Of a stretch of 64,000 nucleotides of DNA, positions 7,536 to 21,515 are shown in pieces. Numbering within the stretch: the stretch's first letter is position 1; each line of letters begins with the position of its first letter. Location: assembly GCA_016929795.1 (NCBI GenBank), contig JAFGIA010000415.1, positions 5,649-69,648 on the forward strand, given 5' to 3'. Below the pieces are notes generated by a model. That model was not told the DNA's origin. It did not search any database and was given only the letters and a program-made list of their open reading frames with translations. The position numbers were made by a program, and so were the translations under genes. This DNA comes from Anaerolineae bacterium. Its GTDB lineage: Bacteria; Chloroflexota; Anaerolineae; JAAYZQ01.

Positions 7536-10313
7536 ATGGATGCTTCACTGCTCGTCACCAAGCTGCACGTGCCTGCCGTGCGGCATGAGTGGGTTGCGCG
7601 CCCCATTCTCGTGAGCCGCCTACACCAAGTCCTGCATTGCAAGCTGGCCCTCATCTCTGCCCCGGCCGGCTTTGGCAAAACCACCCTGATCAGCCATTGG
7701 ATTTACGATTTGCGTTTGATGCTTGACGGTCGCCAGACCGACGCATCGGACACAAGGGCAATCACCCATCGCCCATCGCCCATCGCCAATCGAGTGGCCT
7801 GGCTGTCGCTCGACGAAGGAGACAACGACCCCGTGCGCTTTTTCAGCTACCTCCTGGCTGCTTTGCAGACGGTCGAGCCCAGCATCGGCCAGACTGCGGC
7901 GTCTATGCTTCAAGGTCCCGACCTGCCACCCCCCCGGCCCCTGCTCACCAGCCTGATCAATGACCTCGCCGCCATCTCCCATCCCCTCATCCTTGTCCTC
8001 GACGACTATCATCTCATATCCACCCTCTTGATCCATGAACAGCTCGCCTTCTTTGTCGAGCACCAGCCCGATCACGTACACCTGGTGCTGATCACGCGTG
8101 AGGACCCCCCCCTCTCCCTGGCCCGTTTGCGCGCCCGAGGGCAAATGGTCGACATCCGCCAGGCGGACTTGCGCTTTACCAGCCAGGAGACTGCCGAGTT
8201 TTTGCACCGCATGATGGGTCTCTCCCTCGCCCCTGCCGACGTCGAGGTGCTTCACGATCGCACCGAGGGCTGGATTGGTGGCCTGCAGCTCGCAGCGCTC
8301 TCGCTCCAGGGCAGCACGGACGCAGCCGCATTCGTCCGCGACTTTGCCGGCAGCCATGCCTACGTTCTCGATTATCTCATGGAGGAGGTCTTTCAGCGCC
8401 AGCCTCACGACATGCGCACCTTCTTGCTCGAGACCTCCATCCTGGATCGCTTCACAGCCCCCTTGTGCGACGCGGTGACCGGTCGTGACGACAGCGGGCA
8501 GGTGCTGCACGCCCTCGAACAGGCCAACACCTTTCTGGTACCCCTCGACGCGCAGCGCGAATGGTATCGCTATCACCGCCTCTTTTCCGACCTCCTGCGC
8601 CACCGGCTGTCGATCCAACATGACATGGATTCAGGTCAGATCCACCGCCGTGCAGCGCGCTGGTACCAGGCGCACGGGTTCGTCTCGGAAGCAGTGCAGC
8701 ACGCGCTGTCTGCCGCTGATTGGTCATTGGCAGCCGAGTTGGTTCCACAGGTCGCCGGGCAGCTCATGCACCGCGGAGAGGTGGCCACCTTGTTGCGTTG
8801 GTACCGAACAGTGCCGCGCGACGTGGTTCATTCGAACCCGCAGCTCTGCCTCGAGTTCACCTGGCCCCTCGTCGTCACCGAGCAGATCGACGAAGCGGAA
8901 GCTTGCCTGGATCAGGTCGAGCAGGCAGCCGAGGAGCGTGCCGATCCCGCCTTGCAGGGCGCGGCCGCAGTGGCTCGTGCTCACATCGCCCGGGCACGCG
9001 GCGACCACGCCGCCGTCATGAGGCTCTCGACAGAGGCGCTGCGGCTGCTGCCACCCGACGCATTTCTGTGGCGTTGTGTAGTGGCCATGAATGTCGGTGT
9101 CGCCCGCTGGTACCAGGGCGACCTGGCAGCCGCCGAAGAGGCGCTGCGCGAGGCACGCGAAGCGGCTGCGCGCACTGGCAACCTCTACATCCATGTCGCC
9201 GCGCACATTTTCCTGGCTCGTATCCACCTCGCCCGTGGCAAGCTGCACGAGGCCGATGCAGCTTATCGCCGTTTGCCGCCAGAGGGAGAGCGGGTATCCC
9301 TCGTGGTGCTTGCTCACTCTGATCGGGCCAAGATAGCCTACGAGTGGAACGATCTTTCCGCCGCCCTTGCACATGCCAGGCGCGGCGTCGAGATAGCAGA
9401 GCGCAGCCACAGCCCGGAGCAACTTGCGACAGCATATGGTACGCTTGCACTCGTGCTCCAGGCACTGGGAGATAGAGACAAAGCTGCCGGGGCGCTGCGC
9501 ACTGCTGAAAAACACGTCAACCAGCCCGGCACCTCCCCTGCCGCGCATTTGCTGAACCTGACTCTCCGCATCCACGTGGCCCTCGGCTGCGGTGATCTCG
9601 CCGCGGCGGCGCTGGCCGTCGACCACGTCCCAGGGGTACTGGGGTCCGCGCCCGAGGCAGCCACCTCAATGAACGAGTATCTCTTTTTGATGCTGGCCCA
9701 AACGCGCTTCCTCCTGGCATGTGGTGAGTTGGCAGCCGCCGCCGCCCACGTGCAGGCACTGCATGACAGGGCACGGCATGCCGGCTGGCACTCTGTGGTG
9801 CTGCATGCCCGTGCGCTCCAGGCACTTGCTGCGCCCACGCCCGAGCAGGCGCTCGCTGCTGTGGCCGAAGCCGTAACACTGGCCGAGCCGGAAGGCTATG
9901 TGCGCACCTTTGTGGACTGTGGCGAGCCGATGGCCGGCCTGCTGCGGCGGGCGATTGCCACCGGGGCGGCCGGTGAGTATGCCACCCGCCTCCTGGCCGC
10001 ATTCCCGGTGCAATCGTCTGGCCGAGATCTGGAACCGGCGCGCGCTTTACATCTGGCCGTCCCGATCCCTGCTGCCCAGCCACTTGCCGAGCCGCCAAGT
10101 GAGCGAGAAATAGAGGTACTTGTCTTGCTGTGCGCAGGCTATACCAATCAGGAGATTGCCCGCAACCTGTACATCTCGGTCAACACCGTCAAGACGCACC
10201 TGCGCAGCATCTATGGCAAGCTCGGTGTGAACGACCGCCGCGCCGCAGCCACGATGGCACGCCGACTGTCGCTCATTCCTGAGGATATTGACAATAAGTT
10301 GCGACGTCGCTAA
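7536..10313 (+). CDS. MalT-like LuxR-family ATP-dependent regulator (second copy)
   Basis: A 925-residue STAND activator with the same order as the protein at 1096-3738: Walker [11 protein letters not shown] (residues 41-50), Walker B LILVLDDYHLI, a central winged-helix region, TPR-like repeats, and a C-terminal LuxR domain (PSEREIEVLVLLCAG, NQEIARNLYISVNTVKTHL). The start at 7536 has GAGGGAGAG before it and matches the start of the paralogue; the frame is open far upstream, but that part overlaps the opposite gene and has no family similarity. Residues about 56-86 are an extra block encoded by heptamer repeats, absent from the paralogue, between the Walker A helix and WLSLDEGDNDPVRF. The 3' end overlaps the stop of the convergent VTT gene by 4 bp. 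Its inducer and targets are unknown. Confidence 0.92.
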   Translation: MDASLLVTKLHVPAVRHEWVARPILVSRLHQVLHCKLALISAPAGFGKTTLISHWIYDLRLMLDGRQTDASDTRAITHRPSPIANRVAWLSLDEGDNDPVRFFSYLLAALQTVEPSIGQTAASMLQGPDLPPPRPLLTSLINDLAAISHPLILVLDDYHLISTLLIHEQLAFFVEHQPDHVHLVLITREDPPLSLARLRARGQMVDIRQADLRFTSQETAEFLHRMMGLSLAPADVEVLHDRTEGWIGGLQLAALSLQGSTDAAAFVRDFAGSHAYVLDYLMEEVFQRQPHDMRTFLLETSILDRFTAPLCDAVTGRDDSGQVLHALEQANTFLVPLDAQREWYRYHRLFSDLLRHRLSIQHDMDSGQIHRRAARWYQAHGFVSEAVQHALSAADWSLAAELVPQVAGQLMHRGEVATLLRWYRTVPRDVVHSNPQLCLEFTWPLVVTEQIDEAEACLDQVEQAAEERADPALQGAAAVARAHIARARGDHAAVMRLSTEALRLLPPDAFLWRCVVAMNVGVARWYQGDLAAAEEALREAREAAARTGNLYIHVAAHIFLARIHLARGKLHEADAAYRRLPPEGERVSLVVLAHSDRAKIAYEWNDLSAALAHARRGVEIAERSHSPEQLATAYGTLALVLQALGDRDKAAGALRTAEKHVNQPGTSPAAHLLNLTLRIHVALGCGDLAAAALAVDHVPGVLGSAPEAATSMNEYLFLMLAQTRFLLACGELAAAAAHVQALHDRARHAGWHSVVLHARALQALAAPTPEQALAAVAEAVTLAEPEGYVRTFVDCGEPMAGLLRRAIATGAAGEYATRLLAAFPVQSSGRDLEPARALHLAVPIPAAQPLAEPPSEREIEVLVLLCAGYTNQEIARNLYISVNTVKTHLRSIYGKLGVNDRRAAATMARRLSLIPEDIDNKLRRR
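7700..7792. repeat. Heptamer-repeat insertion inside the regulator gene
   Basis: It starts with two GATTTRC heptamers (7700-7713) and ends with CCCATCG three times plus CCAATCG (7765-7792). At 93 bp it keeps frame and adds about 29 residues relative to the paralogue at 1096-3738. The first part matches the GATTTAC/GTAAATC repeats seen between genes elsewhere in the window. Confidence 0.7.
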
Positions 10314-10888
10314 TAGAGGAGTGGGTCGAGGATGTGGATCGACTGGGAGCCCATCCAGGCGATGGCGATGGTTTTGATCGTTTTGCCAAGCCAGCACAAG
10401 AGGAGAAAACGCCAGACCGGGTAACGGAGGGTGCCGGCAGCAATGCCTGCCAGGTCAAAGAAGGGGTTCGGGATGAAGGATAGAACAAAGACGGTAATGC
10501 CGACATGGCCCTTCATCCGCTCCTGGATGCGCTCGAACCGGGTGCGATCGCCGACGATGGCCCGGCCGCTCAAGCCAGCAGCGTAACCGGTGAGCTCGCC
10601 GAGCGCCTCGCCAATGCCGGCAGCGAGGCCGACGAGGAGGGGGGGGAGGGCGCTGCCCATGGCAAAGACGAGGGCGAGGCTGGGGGCGGGCAAGATGATG
10701 GTGGCGTTGCCGAGCAGGCTGATGAGAAAGATGCCCGGATAGCCGATGGCGGCGAGCCGGCTGAACTCGTCGCGCAGGGCAAAGATGGCGACACTGAGTC
10801 CAATGACAAGCGCGAGAACGAGCAGCCGGAATGGGCGCCCGGTAAGAAAAGTGGATGACGATTCCATACCCGGTGGCGCGTTAGCCAT
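10310..10888 (-). CDS. VTT-domain (TVP38/DedA-like) membrane protein
   Basis: A 192-residue integral membrane protein of the VTT/SNARE-associated superfamily. The N-terminal helix is RLLVLALVIGLSVAIFAL; the domain core includes the re-entrant-loop region LGNATIILPAPSLALVFAMG, GEALGELTGYAAG, then FVLSFIPNPFFDLAGIAAG and a C-terminal helix. Members of the superfamily include lipid scramblases and undecaprenyl-phosphate translocases; a role in lipid-carrier recycling would fit the polysaccharide locus next door but is inference. It lies 54 bp downstream of the nucleotide-sugar dehydrogenase on the same strand and may be the distal end of that transcript. It converges with the LuxR gene. Confidence 0.8.
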   Translation of the reverse strand: MANAPPGMESSSTFLTGRPFRLLVLALVIGLSVAIFALRDEFSRLAAIGYPGIFLISLLGNATIILPAPSLALVFAMGSALPPLLVGLAAGIGEALGELTGYAAGLSGRAIVGDRTRFERIQERMKGHVGITVFVLSFIPNPFFDLAGIAAGTLRYPVWRFLLLCWLGKTIKTIAIAWMGSQSIHILDPLLY

Positions 10889-10912
10889 CGCAGCTCGAAT
10901 CCTGCATCGAAC

Positions 10913-10930
10913 AATCGTAAATCGTAAATT
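10913..10930. repeat. AATCGTAAAT repeat
   Basis: Two overlapping CGTAAAT heptamers in the 54-bp gap between the VTT gene and the nucleotide-sugar dehydrogenase. Same family as 43079-43113. Confidence 0.6.
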
Positions 10931-10942
10931 CCAAATCTAGAA

Positions 10943-12280
10943 TCAAAAGGGAGCGCCGACGCGGATGATGCGTGCGGGGCCGCTGAAGCCGCGTGTCGAG
11001 TTGTCGGTATCGACCACCAGGCGGGCGTGCTGCAAGATGCGATCATAGTCGACCACCCGGTGTCCGGAGACGATGACGACGCAGTCACTGCTGGCAAGCA
11101 CCTCATCGGTGGCATCGACATGCTCGAGCCAGCGCTCGTCGCGGAAAAAGACGTCGCGGCCAATGCGGTAGCGGGGCACATAGGGGTCACTGTAGCTCAC
11201 GTTTGCGCCGCGCGACAGGAGAATCTCGACGATGCGCTCCGCGGGCGAGTTGCGTGCGTCGTCGATGTCACGCTTGAAAGCGACGCCGAGGATCAGGATG
11301 CGGGCGCCGTGAAGCGGCTTGCCATCCGCGGCGAGTGCCTGGCCCACAAGGTCGACAACGTGATAGGGCATGGCCTGGTTGACCTCGGCGGCGAGCTCGA
11401 TGAACTTGGTATAGAAATCGTATTCGCGCGCCTTCCAGCTCAGATAGTAGGGGTCTACGGGGATGCAGTGCCCGCCCACACCCGGGCCGGGGTAGAAGGG
11501 CATGAAGCCAAAGGGCTTGGTGCGGGCCGCCTCGATCACCTCCCACAGGTCGATGCCCATCCGCTCGGAGAGGAGGGCGAGCTCGTTGACGAGGGCGATG
11601 TTGACGCTGCGAAAGATGTTCTCGAGGAGCTTGGTCATCTCGGCGGCACGGGGTGAGGAGACGACGTGGACGTGGGCAAAGAGCTGGGCAAGGAGCGATC
11701 TCGCCAGCTCGGCGCAGTGAGGCGTGAGGCCGCCGACCACTTTGGGCGTGTTTTCCACAGTGAACTGGGTGTCGCCAGGGTTGATGCGCTCAGGAGAGAA
11801 GGCGAGATAGAAGTCCTGGCCGGCTTTGAGACCCGATGTCTCCAGGATCGGCAGCACAAAGTCCTCGGTGGTGCCGGGGTAGGTGGTGCTCTGGAGCACG
11901 ATCAGGTGGCCAGGATGGAGGCGCGGGGCGATGCCGCGGGCTGACTCTTCGATGTAGACGAGATCGGGAGCCTTCATGGCATCGAATGGGGTCGGAACGC
12001 AGATAAAGATGGCGTCGACCTCGCGCAGCCGGTCATAGTTGGAGGAGGCGTCGAGGCGGCCGGCAGCCACAGAGGCAGCGACGTCGGCGCTGTCGACGTC
12101 CTGGATGTAGCTGCGGCCCTCGTTGAGTGCCGCCACCTTGCCCGGATCGACGTCGAGGGCAAGGACATGATAGCCGGCGCGGGCAAAGCCGACGGCGAGA
12201 GGCAGCCCGACGTAGCCAAGGCCGATGACCCCCACTATGGCCGTATGGTCGGCGATCCTGGCTGCAAGTGTGTGCGTCAT
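10943..12280 (-). CDS. wecC: Nucleotide-sugar dehydrogenase (UDP-ManNAc/UDP-GlcNAc 6-dehydrogenase type)
   Basis: A 445-residue member of the UDP-glucose/GDP-mannose dehydrogenase family, which oxidises C6 of a UDP-sugar to a uronate with two NAD+. The Rossmann start is [12 protein letters not shown]; the middle domain has [18 protein letters not shown]; the catalytic Cys lies in [18 protein letters not shown]; the C-terminal domain begins with [16 protein letters not shown]. The length is typical. A UDP-GlcNAc 2-epimerase in the same locus (19277-20347) argues for UDP-ManNAc as substrate, giving UDP-ManNAcA; UDP-GlcNAc oxidation is the alternative. It overlaps the upstream transferase gene by 4 bp (ATGA). 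Confidence 0.88.
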   Translation of the reverse strand: MTHTLAARIADHTAIVGVIGLGYVGLPLAVGFARAGYHVLALDVDPGKVAALNEGRSYIQDVDSADVAASVAAGRLDASSNYDRLREVDAIFICVPTPFDAMKAPDLVYIEESARGIAPRLHPGHLIVLQSTTYPGTTEDFVLPILETSGLKAGQDFYLAFSPERINPGDTQFTVENTPKVVGGLTPHCAELARSLLAQLFAHVHVVSSPRAAEMTKLLENIFRSVNIALVNELALLSERMGIDLWEVIEAARTKPFGFMPFYPGPGVGGHCIPVDPYYLSWKAREYDFYTKFIELAAEVNQAMPYHVVDLVGQALAADGKPLHGARILILGVAFKRDIDDARNSPAERIVEILLSRGANVSYSDPYVPRYRIGRDVFFRDERWLEHVDATDEVLASSDCVVIVSGHRVVDYDRILQHARLVVDTDNSTRGFSGPARIIRVGAPF

Positions 12281-13326
12281 AGGGCCCTTCTCCTGCGTGG
12301 AATCAAGTCACCACGCTGGTCCTTGCCGATAAAGTCGATCTGCTCAAAGCGCCAGAGGGCGACGGCGGCGGCGATGGCGACGACAGCGCCGACGATGTAC
12401 CCCTCGATGATGGTGGCCTGCGTGACAAAAAGAGCGATGGCGCCGAGGCCAGCGCAGATCAGATAGCAGATGAGCACGGCTTCGCGGCGGGTGTAGCCGA
12501 GGGCCACAAGGCGGTGGGAGACGTGGTCTTTGCCCGGGGTGGTGAGTGGATTCAGGCCGCGGCGCAGACGGGAGATGATGACGAGCGTGGTATCAAAGAG
12601 GGGCAAGCCCAGAATGAGGACCGGCACCATCCAGGTGACGATCTGGAGGCCATCCGGGAAGCGGAGCTTGATGCCGACGGCGGCGAGGACGAACCCAAGA
12701 AAAAGGGCGCCAGCGTCGCCCATAAAGATCGAGGCCGGGTTAAAGTTGTAGACGAGAAAGCCGATACAGGCGCCGACGAGGGCTGCCGACAGGGCACCAA
12801 CCAGGTACTGGTCATTCATGGCGGCGAGGAGGAGAAAGTAGATGGCGGCGGCAGCGCCGACCCCGCCCGTCAGGCCATCCATGTTGTCGAGCAGGTTCAT
12901 GGCATTGGTGATGACCACGATCCAGCCCAGGGTGACGGCGATGTTGACCACTTCCCACGGAAAGGTGCCAATGCGCACGCCGGTGAGCACCAGGATGGCG
13001 GCGCAGAGGATCTGGCCGCCCAGCTTGACGAGTGGACTGAGTGCGCGGCGATCATCCCACACGCCGAGAAAGGAGACGAGGCTAGCACCGACGAGGATGC
13101 TGAGCAGTTCTTGGATGCGGAAGCGGGTGCCAAAAAGGAGGATGGCGGCGATGAATGCGCCATAGATCGCCACCCCGCCGAGCAGTGGAATAGGGCTGAC
13201 GTGGACCTTGCGGCTGCTCGGTTGGTCGAGGACGCCCAGGCGCAGCGCGATGCGGCGCACGATGGGCGTGCCGCCGACGGCCAGCACGAGTGCGCTGGCA
13301 AAGATGAGCATGAAGGTCGTCGTCAC
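12277..13326 (-). CDS. WecA/MraY-type undecaprenyl-phosphate sugar-1-phosphate transferase
   Basis: A polytopic membrane enzyme of about 349 residues that starts glycan synthesis by moving a sugar-1-phosphate onto undecaprenyl phosphate at the inner face of the membrane. The family signatures are visible: the Mg-site region [15 protein letters not shown], the loop [18 protein letters not shown], and the cytoplasmic [17 protein letters not shown] with the conserved His. About ten hydrophobic segments are present. I chose the GTG at 13326 because GGAGG lies 5 nt before it; the longer frame starts with a TTG that is itself part of the ribosome site. It overlaps wecC by 4 bp. Confidence 0.9.
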   Translation of the reverse strand: MTTTFMLIFASALVLAVGGTPIVRRIALRLGVLDQPSSRKVHVSPIPLLGGVAIYGAFIAAILLFGTRFRIQELLSILVGASLVSFLGVWDDRRALSPLVKLGGQILCAAILVLTGVRIGTFPWEVVNIAVTLGWIVVITNAMNLLDNMDGLTGGVGAAAAIYFLLLAAMNDQYLVGALSAALVGACIGFLVYNFNPASIFMGDAGALFLGFVLAAVGIKLRFPDGLQIVTWMVPVLILGLPLFDTTLVIISRLRRGLNPLTTPGKDHVSHRLVALGYTRREAVLICYLICAGLGAIALFVTQATIIEGYIVGAVVAIAAAVALWRFEQIDFIGKDQRGDLIPRRRRAL

Positions 13327-13338
13327 AGATACCTCCAA

Positions 13339-17889
<4,551 letters not shown>

Positions 17890-17902
17890 AGACTCCCCCT
17901 AA

Positions 17903-17988
17903 GGATTTGCGATTGACAGCTTGCGATTGCATAGCGATAAGCCGGCGTCATCGAAAATCGCAACACGCCAATCGGAAATCGTCAATCG
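17903..17988. repeat. Intergenic GATTTGCGATTG / CAATCG repeat block
   Basis: GATTTGCGATTG, TTGCGATTG, AAATCGCAA, CCAATCG and AAATCGTCAATCG occur in direct and inverted order, so the transcript could fold. It fills the only sizeable gap (92 bp) within the lower polysaccharide operon and belongs to the heptamer-derived family seen elsewhere in the window. Confidence 0.5.
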
Positions 17989-19253
17989 TTAGCCCCTTCT
18001 CGCACGACGTCCATCAACAGCTCTTCGAGGCGTGCCGCCAGCCGGTCGCGGGCATAGTGTTCCTGAACAAAGGCGCGCGCCTTCTCTCCGGCGGTGCGCA
18101 GCCAGGTGCGGTCCTTTTCCAGCCGCGCGAGCGCCTGGGCCATCTGGGCCGGATTTTCAGACTCGACGTACACCCCCCCATCCGCCTGCTCGAGCACACG
18201 GCGCGCTTCGCCGTCGATGCTGAGCAGTACCGGGCAGCCACAGGCCCACGAGTCGAACAGCTTGCTGGGCACAGCCCCCTCAAAGAGCGCCAGCTTGCGC
18301 AGCGGAACCAGCGCCACGTGGGCGGCGGACAGAAAGGCTGGCATCTCGTGCCGCGGCCGCTCGGGCAGCATGGTCACGTTCGTCAGGCTGAGCCGATCTT
18401 GTAGGTCGCGGAGCTCGGCTTTTTTCGGTCCCTCACCTACGAACAAAAAGTGCACCTCGGGTGTATCTTGCAGTTGCTGCGCTGCATATAACACGCTATC
18501 CAACCCCTGCGCCAGCCCGTGGATTCCGGCGTACAGCACCAGGAACTTGTCATCCAATCCCAGCTTGGCGCGCAAGGCCGACCCAGCTTCTGGAACGGGG
18601 CGAAACAGGTCGGTATTGGCGCCATTGGGGATGAGAACGACCTTTTCCCCCAAGCCTCGCTCTTTCAGCCGCTGCTCGATCCCGCGGGTGACGACCACGA
18701 TTCGGCGCGCCCTATTATAGCACATTTTCTCAAGTTGGCTAGCGAGCGCGATCGCACGGGGATGGGTCAGCTCGCCCAGGGCGACAGCCGACTCGGGCCA
18801 CAGGTCCCGCACCTCAAAGACGAAGGGGATGCGCCGCAGGTAGCTCAGAACCAGGCCGGCGGCGCCGACAAAGAGGGGGGGGGAGGTGGCAAAGATGGCA
18901 TCATAGCGGCCCCGGGCAAGGCCGATACCGGCCAGCGCGGCGTTGACCATGTAGCTGAGGTAGAACGTCATGCGCTTGGCAAAGCTCTTTTGGGGTGAGG
19001 CTTTGACCCACACGCGGATGACGTCGATGCCATCCATCTTGTCGCGGGTGTAGAGCTTTTTTCGATAGGCGGGCGGAATGATGCCCGATGGATGGTTGGG
19101 CACCTCGGTCACGATCGTCACGTGATGCCCCCGCCCCACCAGGTAGCGGGCCATCTCGTGCGCCCGTGTCTGGGTGGCACCCACCTCGGGCGGAAAGTAT
19201 TGGGTCAGATAAAGGATGCGCACTGGCCCCGCTTTTCCCGTCATGCGCGCCAT
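17982..19253 (-). CDS. Glycosyltransferase family 4 (WbuB-like)
   Basis: A GT-B retaining transferase of 423 residues. The N-terminal acceptor domain starts VRILYLTQYFPPEVGATQTRA, with HHVTIVTEVPNHPSG. The C-terminal nucleotide-sugar domain has LYAGIHGLAQGLDSVLYAA, FLFVGEGPKKAEL and a terminal EGAVPSKLFDSWACGCPVL region. This is the WbuB-like branch of GT4, often using UDP-HexNAc-type donors. I placed the start at 19253 (MARMTGKAGP); the longer frame would run into wecB, and no strong ribosome site is visible at either internal Met. It lies 24 bp after wecB. Confidence 0.85.
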   Translation of the reverse strand: MARMTGKAGPVRILYLTQYFPPEVGATQTRAHEMARYLVGRGHHVTIVTEVPNHPSGIIPPAYRKKLYTRDKMDGIDVIRVWVKASPQKSFAKRMTFYLSYMVNAALAGIGLARGRYDAIFATSPPLFVGAAGLVLSYLRRIPFVFEVRDLWPESAVALGELTHPRAIALASQLEKMCYNRARRIVVVTRGIEQRLKERGLGEKVVLIPNGANTDLFRPVPEAGSALRAKLGLDDKFLVLYAGIHGLAQGLDSVLYAAQQLQDTPEVHFLFVGEGPKKAELRDLQDRLSLTNVTMLPERPRHEMPAFLSAAHVALVPLRKLALFEGAVPSKLFDSWACGCPVLLSIDGEARRVLEQADGGVYVESENPAQMAQALARLEKDRTWLRTAGEKARAFVQEHYARDRLAARLEELLMDVVREGAND

Positions 19254-19276
19254 TGTAGCACAATCAAGGTGCTTGA

Positions 19277-20347
19277 TCAAATATCCTGGCCCACAATCCG
19301 CGCTGCGATCCTGGTTGAAGCATGCCCGTCGCCAAAGAGCGGTGGCGGCGTGCCTTCCGGGCGAAACGATCGGGCGGCGTGAAGGATCGCCGCCCGATCG
19401 ACCTCCACTAGGCGGTTCCAGCCGGCTTGCACTGTCTCGGCCCACTCGGTTTCGTGGCGCAGGGTGAGGCAGGGCACGGCAAAAAAGTAGGCCTCTTTTT
19501 GCACGCCGCCCGAGTCGGTAAGGATCAGGCCGGCGTGTTTTTCGAGGAGGAGCATATCAAGGTAACCGACAGGCTCGATGGGCCTCAGGCTGCCGGACCG
19601 GGACAATGACTCGAGACCGGCGTCGACGATGCGCTGGCGAGTGCGTGGATGGACGGGAAAGACAACCGGAACGTCGAGGGCCGCGAGGGCTGTGAGCAAG
19701 TTCTCGAGATGCACAGGATCATCGGTGTTGGATGGGCGGTGGATGGTGACCAGGGCGTAGCCCTGAGGGCTCAGGTGGAGGCGGTCGAGAATGGCAGAGT
19801 GGCGCTCGGCGTGTGAGGCGTTGTGCAGGACGGCGTCGTACATGACGTCGCCGACGAGGTGGACACCGCGGGAGATGCCCTCGTGGGCCAGGTTGTCGAT
19901 GGCCGTCTGGGTGGGACAGAAGAGGAGGTCGGCGGCGTGATCGGTGAGGACGCGGTTGTGCTCTTCGGGCATGAGCCGGTTAAAGCTGCGCAGGCCCGCT
20001 TCGACGTGGGCGATGGGGATATGCAGCTTGACCGCGGCCAGGGCGCCGGCAAGGGTCGAATTGGTGTCGCCGTAGACGAGGACCACGTCCGGGGCCTCGG
20101 CCAGGAGTACCTCTTCGATGCGGATGAGCATCTGGCCCGTCTGCCAGCCGTGAGGGCCGGAGCCGACCTCGAGGTTATAGTCGGGCTCGGGGATCTGGAG
20201 CTCCTGGAAAAAGATGGCCGACATGCCGTAATCGTAGTGCTGGCCCGTATGGACCAACACATCGTCGGCCAGGGCGCGCAGGGCGCGGCTGACGGGGGCA
20301 GCTTTGATGAACTGTGGGCGGGCACCGACGACGGAAAGGATTTTCAT
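19277..20347 (-). CDS. wecB: Non-hydrolysing UDP-N-acetylglucosamine 2-epimerase
   Basis: A 356-residue enzyme that interconverts UDP-GlcNAc and UDP-ManNAc in the cytoplasm. It has the full set of family motifs: start MKILSVVGARPQFIKAAPV, HTGQHYDYGMS, VYGDTNSTLAGALAA, HVEAGLRSFNRLMPEEHNR, and the substrate site LTDSGGVQKEA. The length is typical. Its product is the likely substrate of the dehydrogenase at 10943-12280. Its start overlaps the stop of the upstream GT4 gene by 4 bp (ATGA). Confidence 0.95.
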   Translation of the reverse strand: MKILSVVGARPQFIKAAPVSRALRALADDVLVHTGQHYDYGMSAIFFQELQIPEPDYNLEVGSGPHGWQTGQMLIRIEEVLLAEAPDVVLVYGDTNSTLAGALAAVKLHIPIAHVEAGLRSFNRLMPEEHNRVLTDHAADLLFCPTQTAIDNLAHEGISRGVHLVGDVMYDAVLHNASHAERHSAILDRLHLSPQGYALVTIHRPSNTDDPVHLENLLTALAALDVPVVFPVHPRTRQRIVDAGLESLSRSGSLRPIEPVGYLDMLLLEKHAGLILTDSGGVQKEAYFFAVPCLTLRHETEWAETVQAGWNRLVEVDRAAILHAARSFRPEGTPPPLFGDGHASTRIAARIVGQDI

Positions 20348-21468
20348 CGGGCTTGTCTTCCAAGCAGATCGTCGTACAGGTCGAGAAGCTTGAGGCTCTC
20401 TACCTCCCAGTTGTACTTCTCACGGACTACCCTGCGCGCGTTTTCGCCCATCTTTTTGCGGAGCTCTGGATTTGTGAGCAGACGGTCCACGGCGCCAGCG
20501 ATCTGTTGCGGAGAGGTAGGATCTATGGTGATGCCACAGTCGTTTCCTGTCACTATTTCTTTCCATAGCTCAAAGTGAGAGGCGATGACCGGGAGACCTG
20601 CGGACATGTACTCGAACAGCTTGATCGGCTGTGCCAGGTCGTAGCCGTAGATGGGCTGGCTGCAGATGAGGCCGATAGCAGCCGAGTGAAGGTGGCCGTA
20701 CAGCTCGTCGTAGGGGACGAGGCCACGATAATCTACGAAGGCAAAGCCCGGTGATGCCCTCACCGCCTCCTCAGCCTCGCGGTCTATGGCCTTTCCGAGG
20801 AGGATCAGTTGCACGCCGGGGGTGCGCACGTAGGGTAACGCCTCGACGATCTGGACCACTCCTCGATGGTTTGTCATGCCACCGGTATAGATCAACCGGT
20901 GATTACCCTCGTAAGTGCGTTGGTCATGGTGCGTCGTGTCCATCATGGATAGGAGTGGATAGTTCTTGACGAGACAAGTGCGGGCGCCTGAAAAGCGATT
21001 CAAGATCTCTTCTGTGACCGTCACGACTGCATCAATACGGTTGGCTACTGCCCCCTCGATCTTCTCAATGCTCCATGCAAGGATGGGTTTCAGATAGCGG
21101 GGGACCCACTCCCTGCCCTTGACCTGCCGGGGAAAATCTTCGTGTGCATCATAGATCACGGCAGCTCGGGTCGTTCGCTTCAAGAGGAGGCCAACAGGTA
21201 GGAGTTCAGGGTCGTGAAAATGGTACAGGTCCGCATCGAGCTGGCGTGCAAGGCGGTAAAGTGCCCAAACACCGAGGGTGGTGCGCCGCAACCTACTCTC
21301 GAAGCGCGGTACAGGAATGATCTCGATACCATCGCAAACTTCACGCTCGGTGTGCGGGGCGATGAGTGAGACACGGTAGCCGTGATCGGCGAGCGTGCGA
21401 CATTCTTTGGTATAGATACGTGTGTCAAAAGGACGGTGAACTGTCGTCAGGTGGACAACGTGTGGCAT
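20344..21468 (-). CDS. Glycosyltransferase family 4
   Basis: A GT-B transferase of about 374 residues, starting MPHVVHLTTVHRPFDTRIYT, a form typical of one GT4 subgroup. YHFHDPELLPVG and IYDAHEDFPRQ lie in the acceptor domain; LIYTGGMTNHRGVVQIVEAL and LAQPIKLFEYMSAGLPVIAS in the donor domain, with the conserved Glu pair region. I chose the ATG at 21468 with GGGAGGTTGAG upstream; an ATG at 21519 that overlaps the previous stop would add 17 residues not seen in the family. Donor and acceptor are unknown. Confidence 0.88.
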   Translation of the reverse strand: MPHVVHLTTVHRPFDTRIYTKECRTLADHGYRVSLIAPHTEREVCDGIEIIPVPRFESRLRRTTLGVWALYRLARQLDADLYHFHDPELLPVGLLLKRTTRAAVIYDAHEDFPRQVKGREWVPRYLKPILAWSIEKIEGAVANRIDAVVTVTEEILNRFSGARTCLVKNYPLLSMMDTTHHDQRTYEGNHRLIYTGGMTNHRGVVQIVEALPYVRTPGVQLILLGKAIDREAEEAVRASPGFAFVDYRGLVPYDELYGHLHSAAIGLICSQPIYGYDLAQPIKLFEYMSAGLPVIASHFELWKEIVTGNDCGITIDPTSPQQIAGAVDRLLTNPELRKKMGENARRVVREKYNWEVESLKLLDLYDDLLGRQAR

Positions 21469-21515
21469 TTTCTCAACCTCCCGGATAGAGATGTGAACAC
21501 AGGCGAGTCCCTGGA

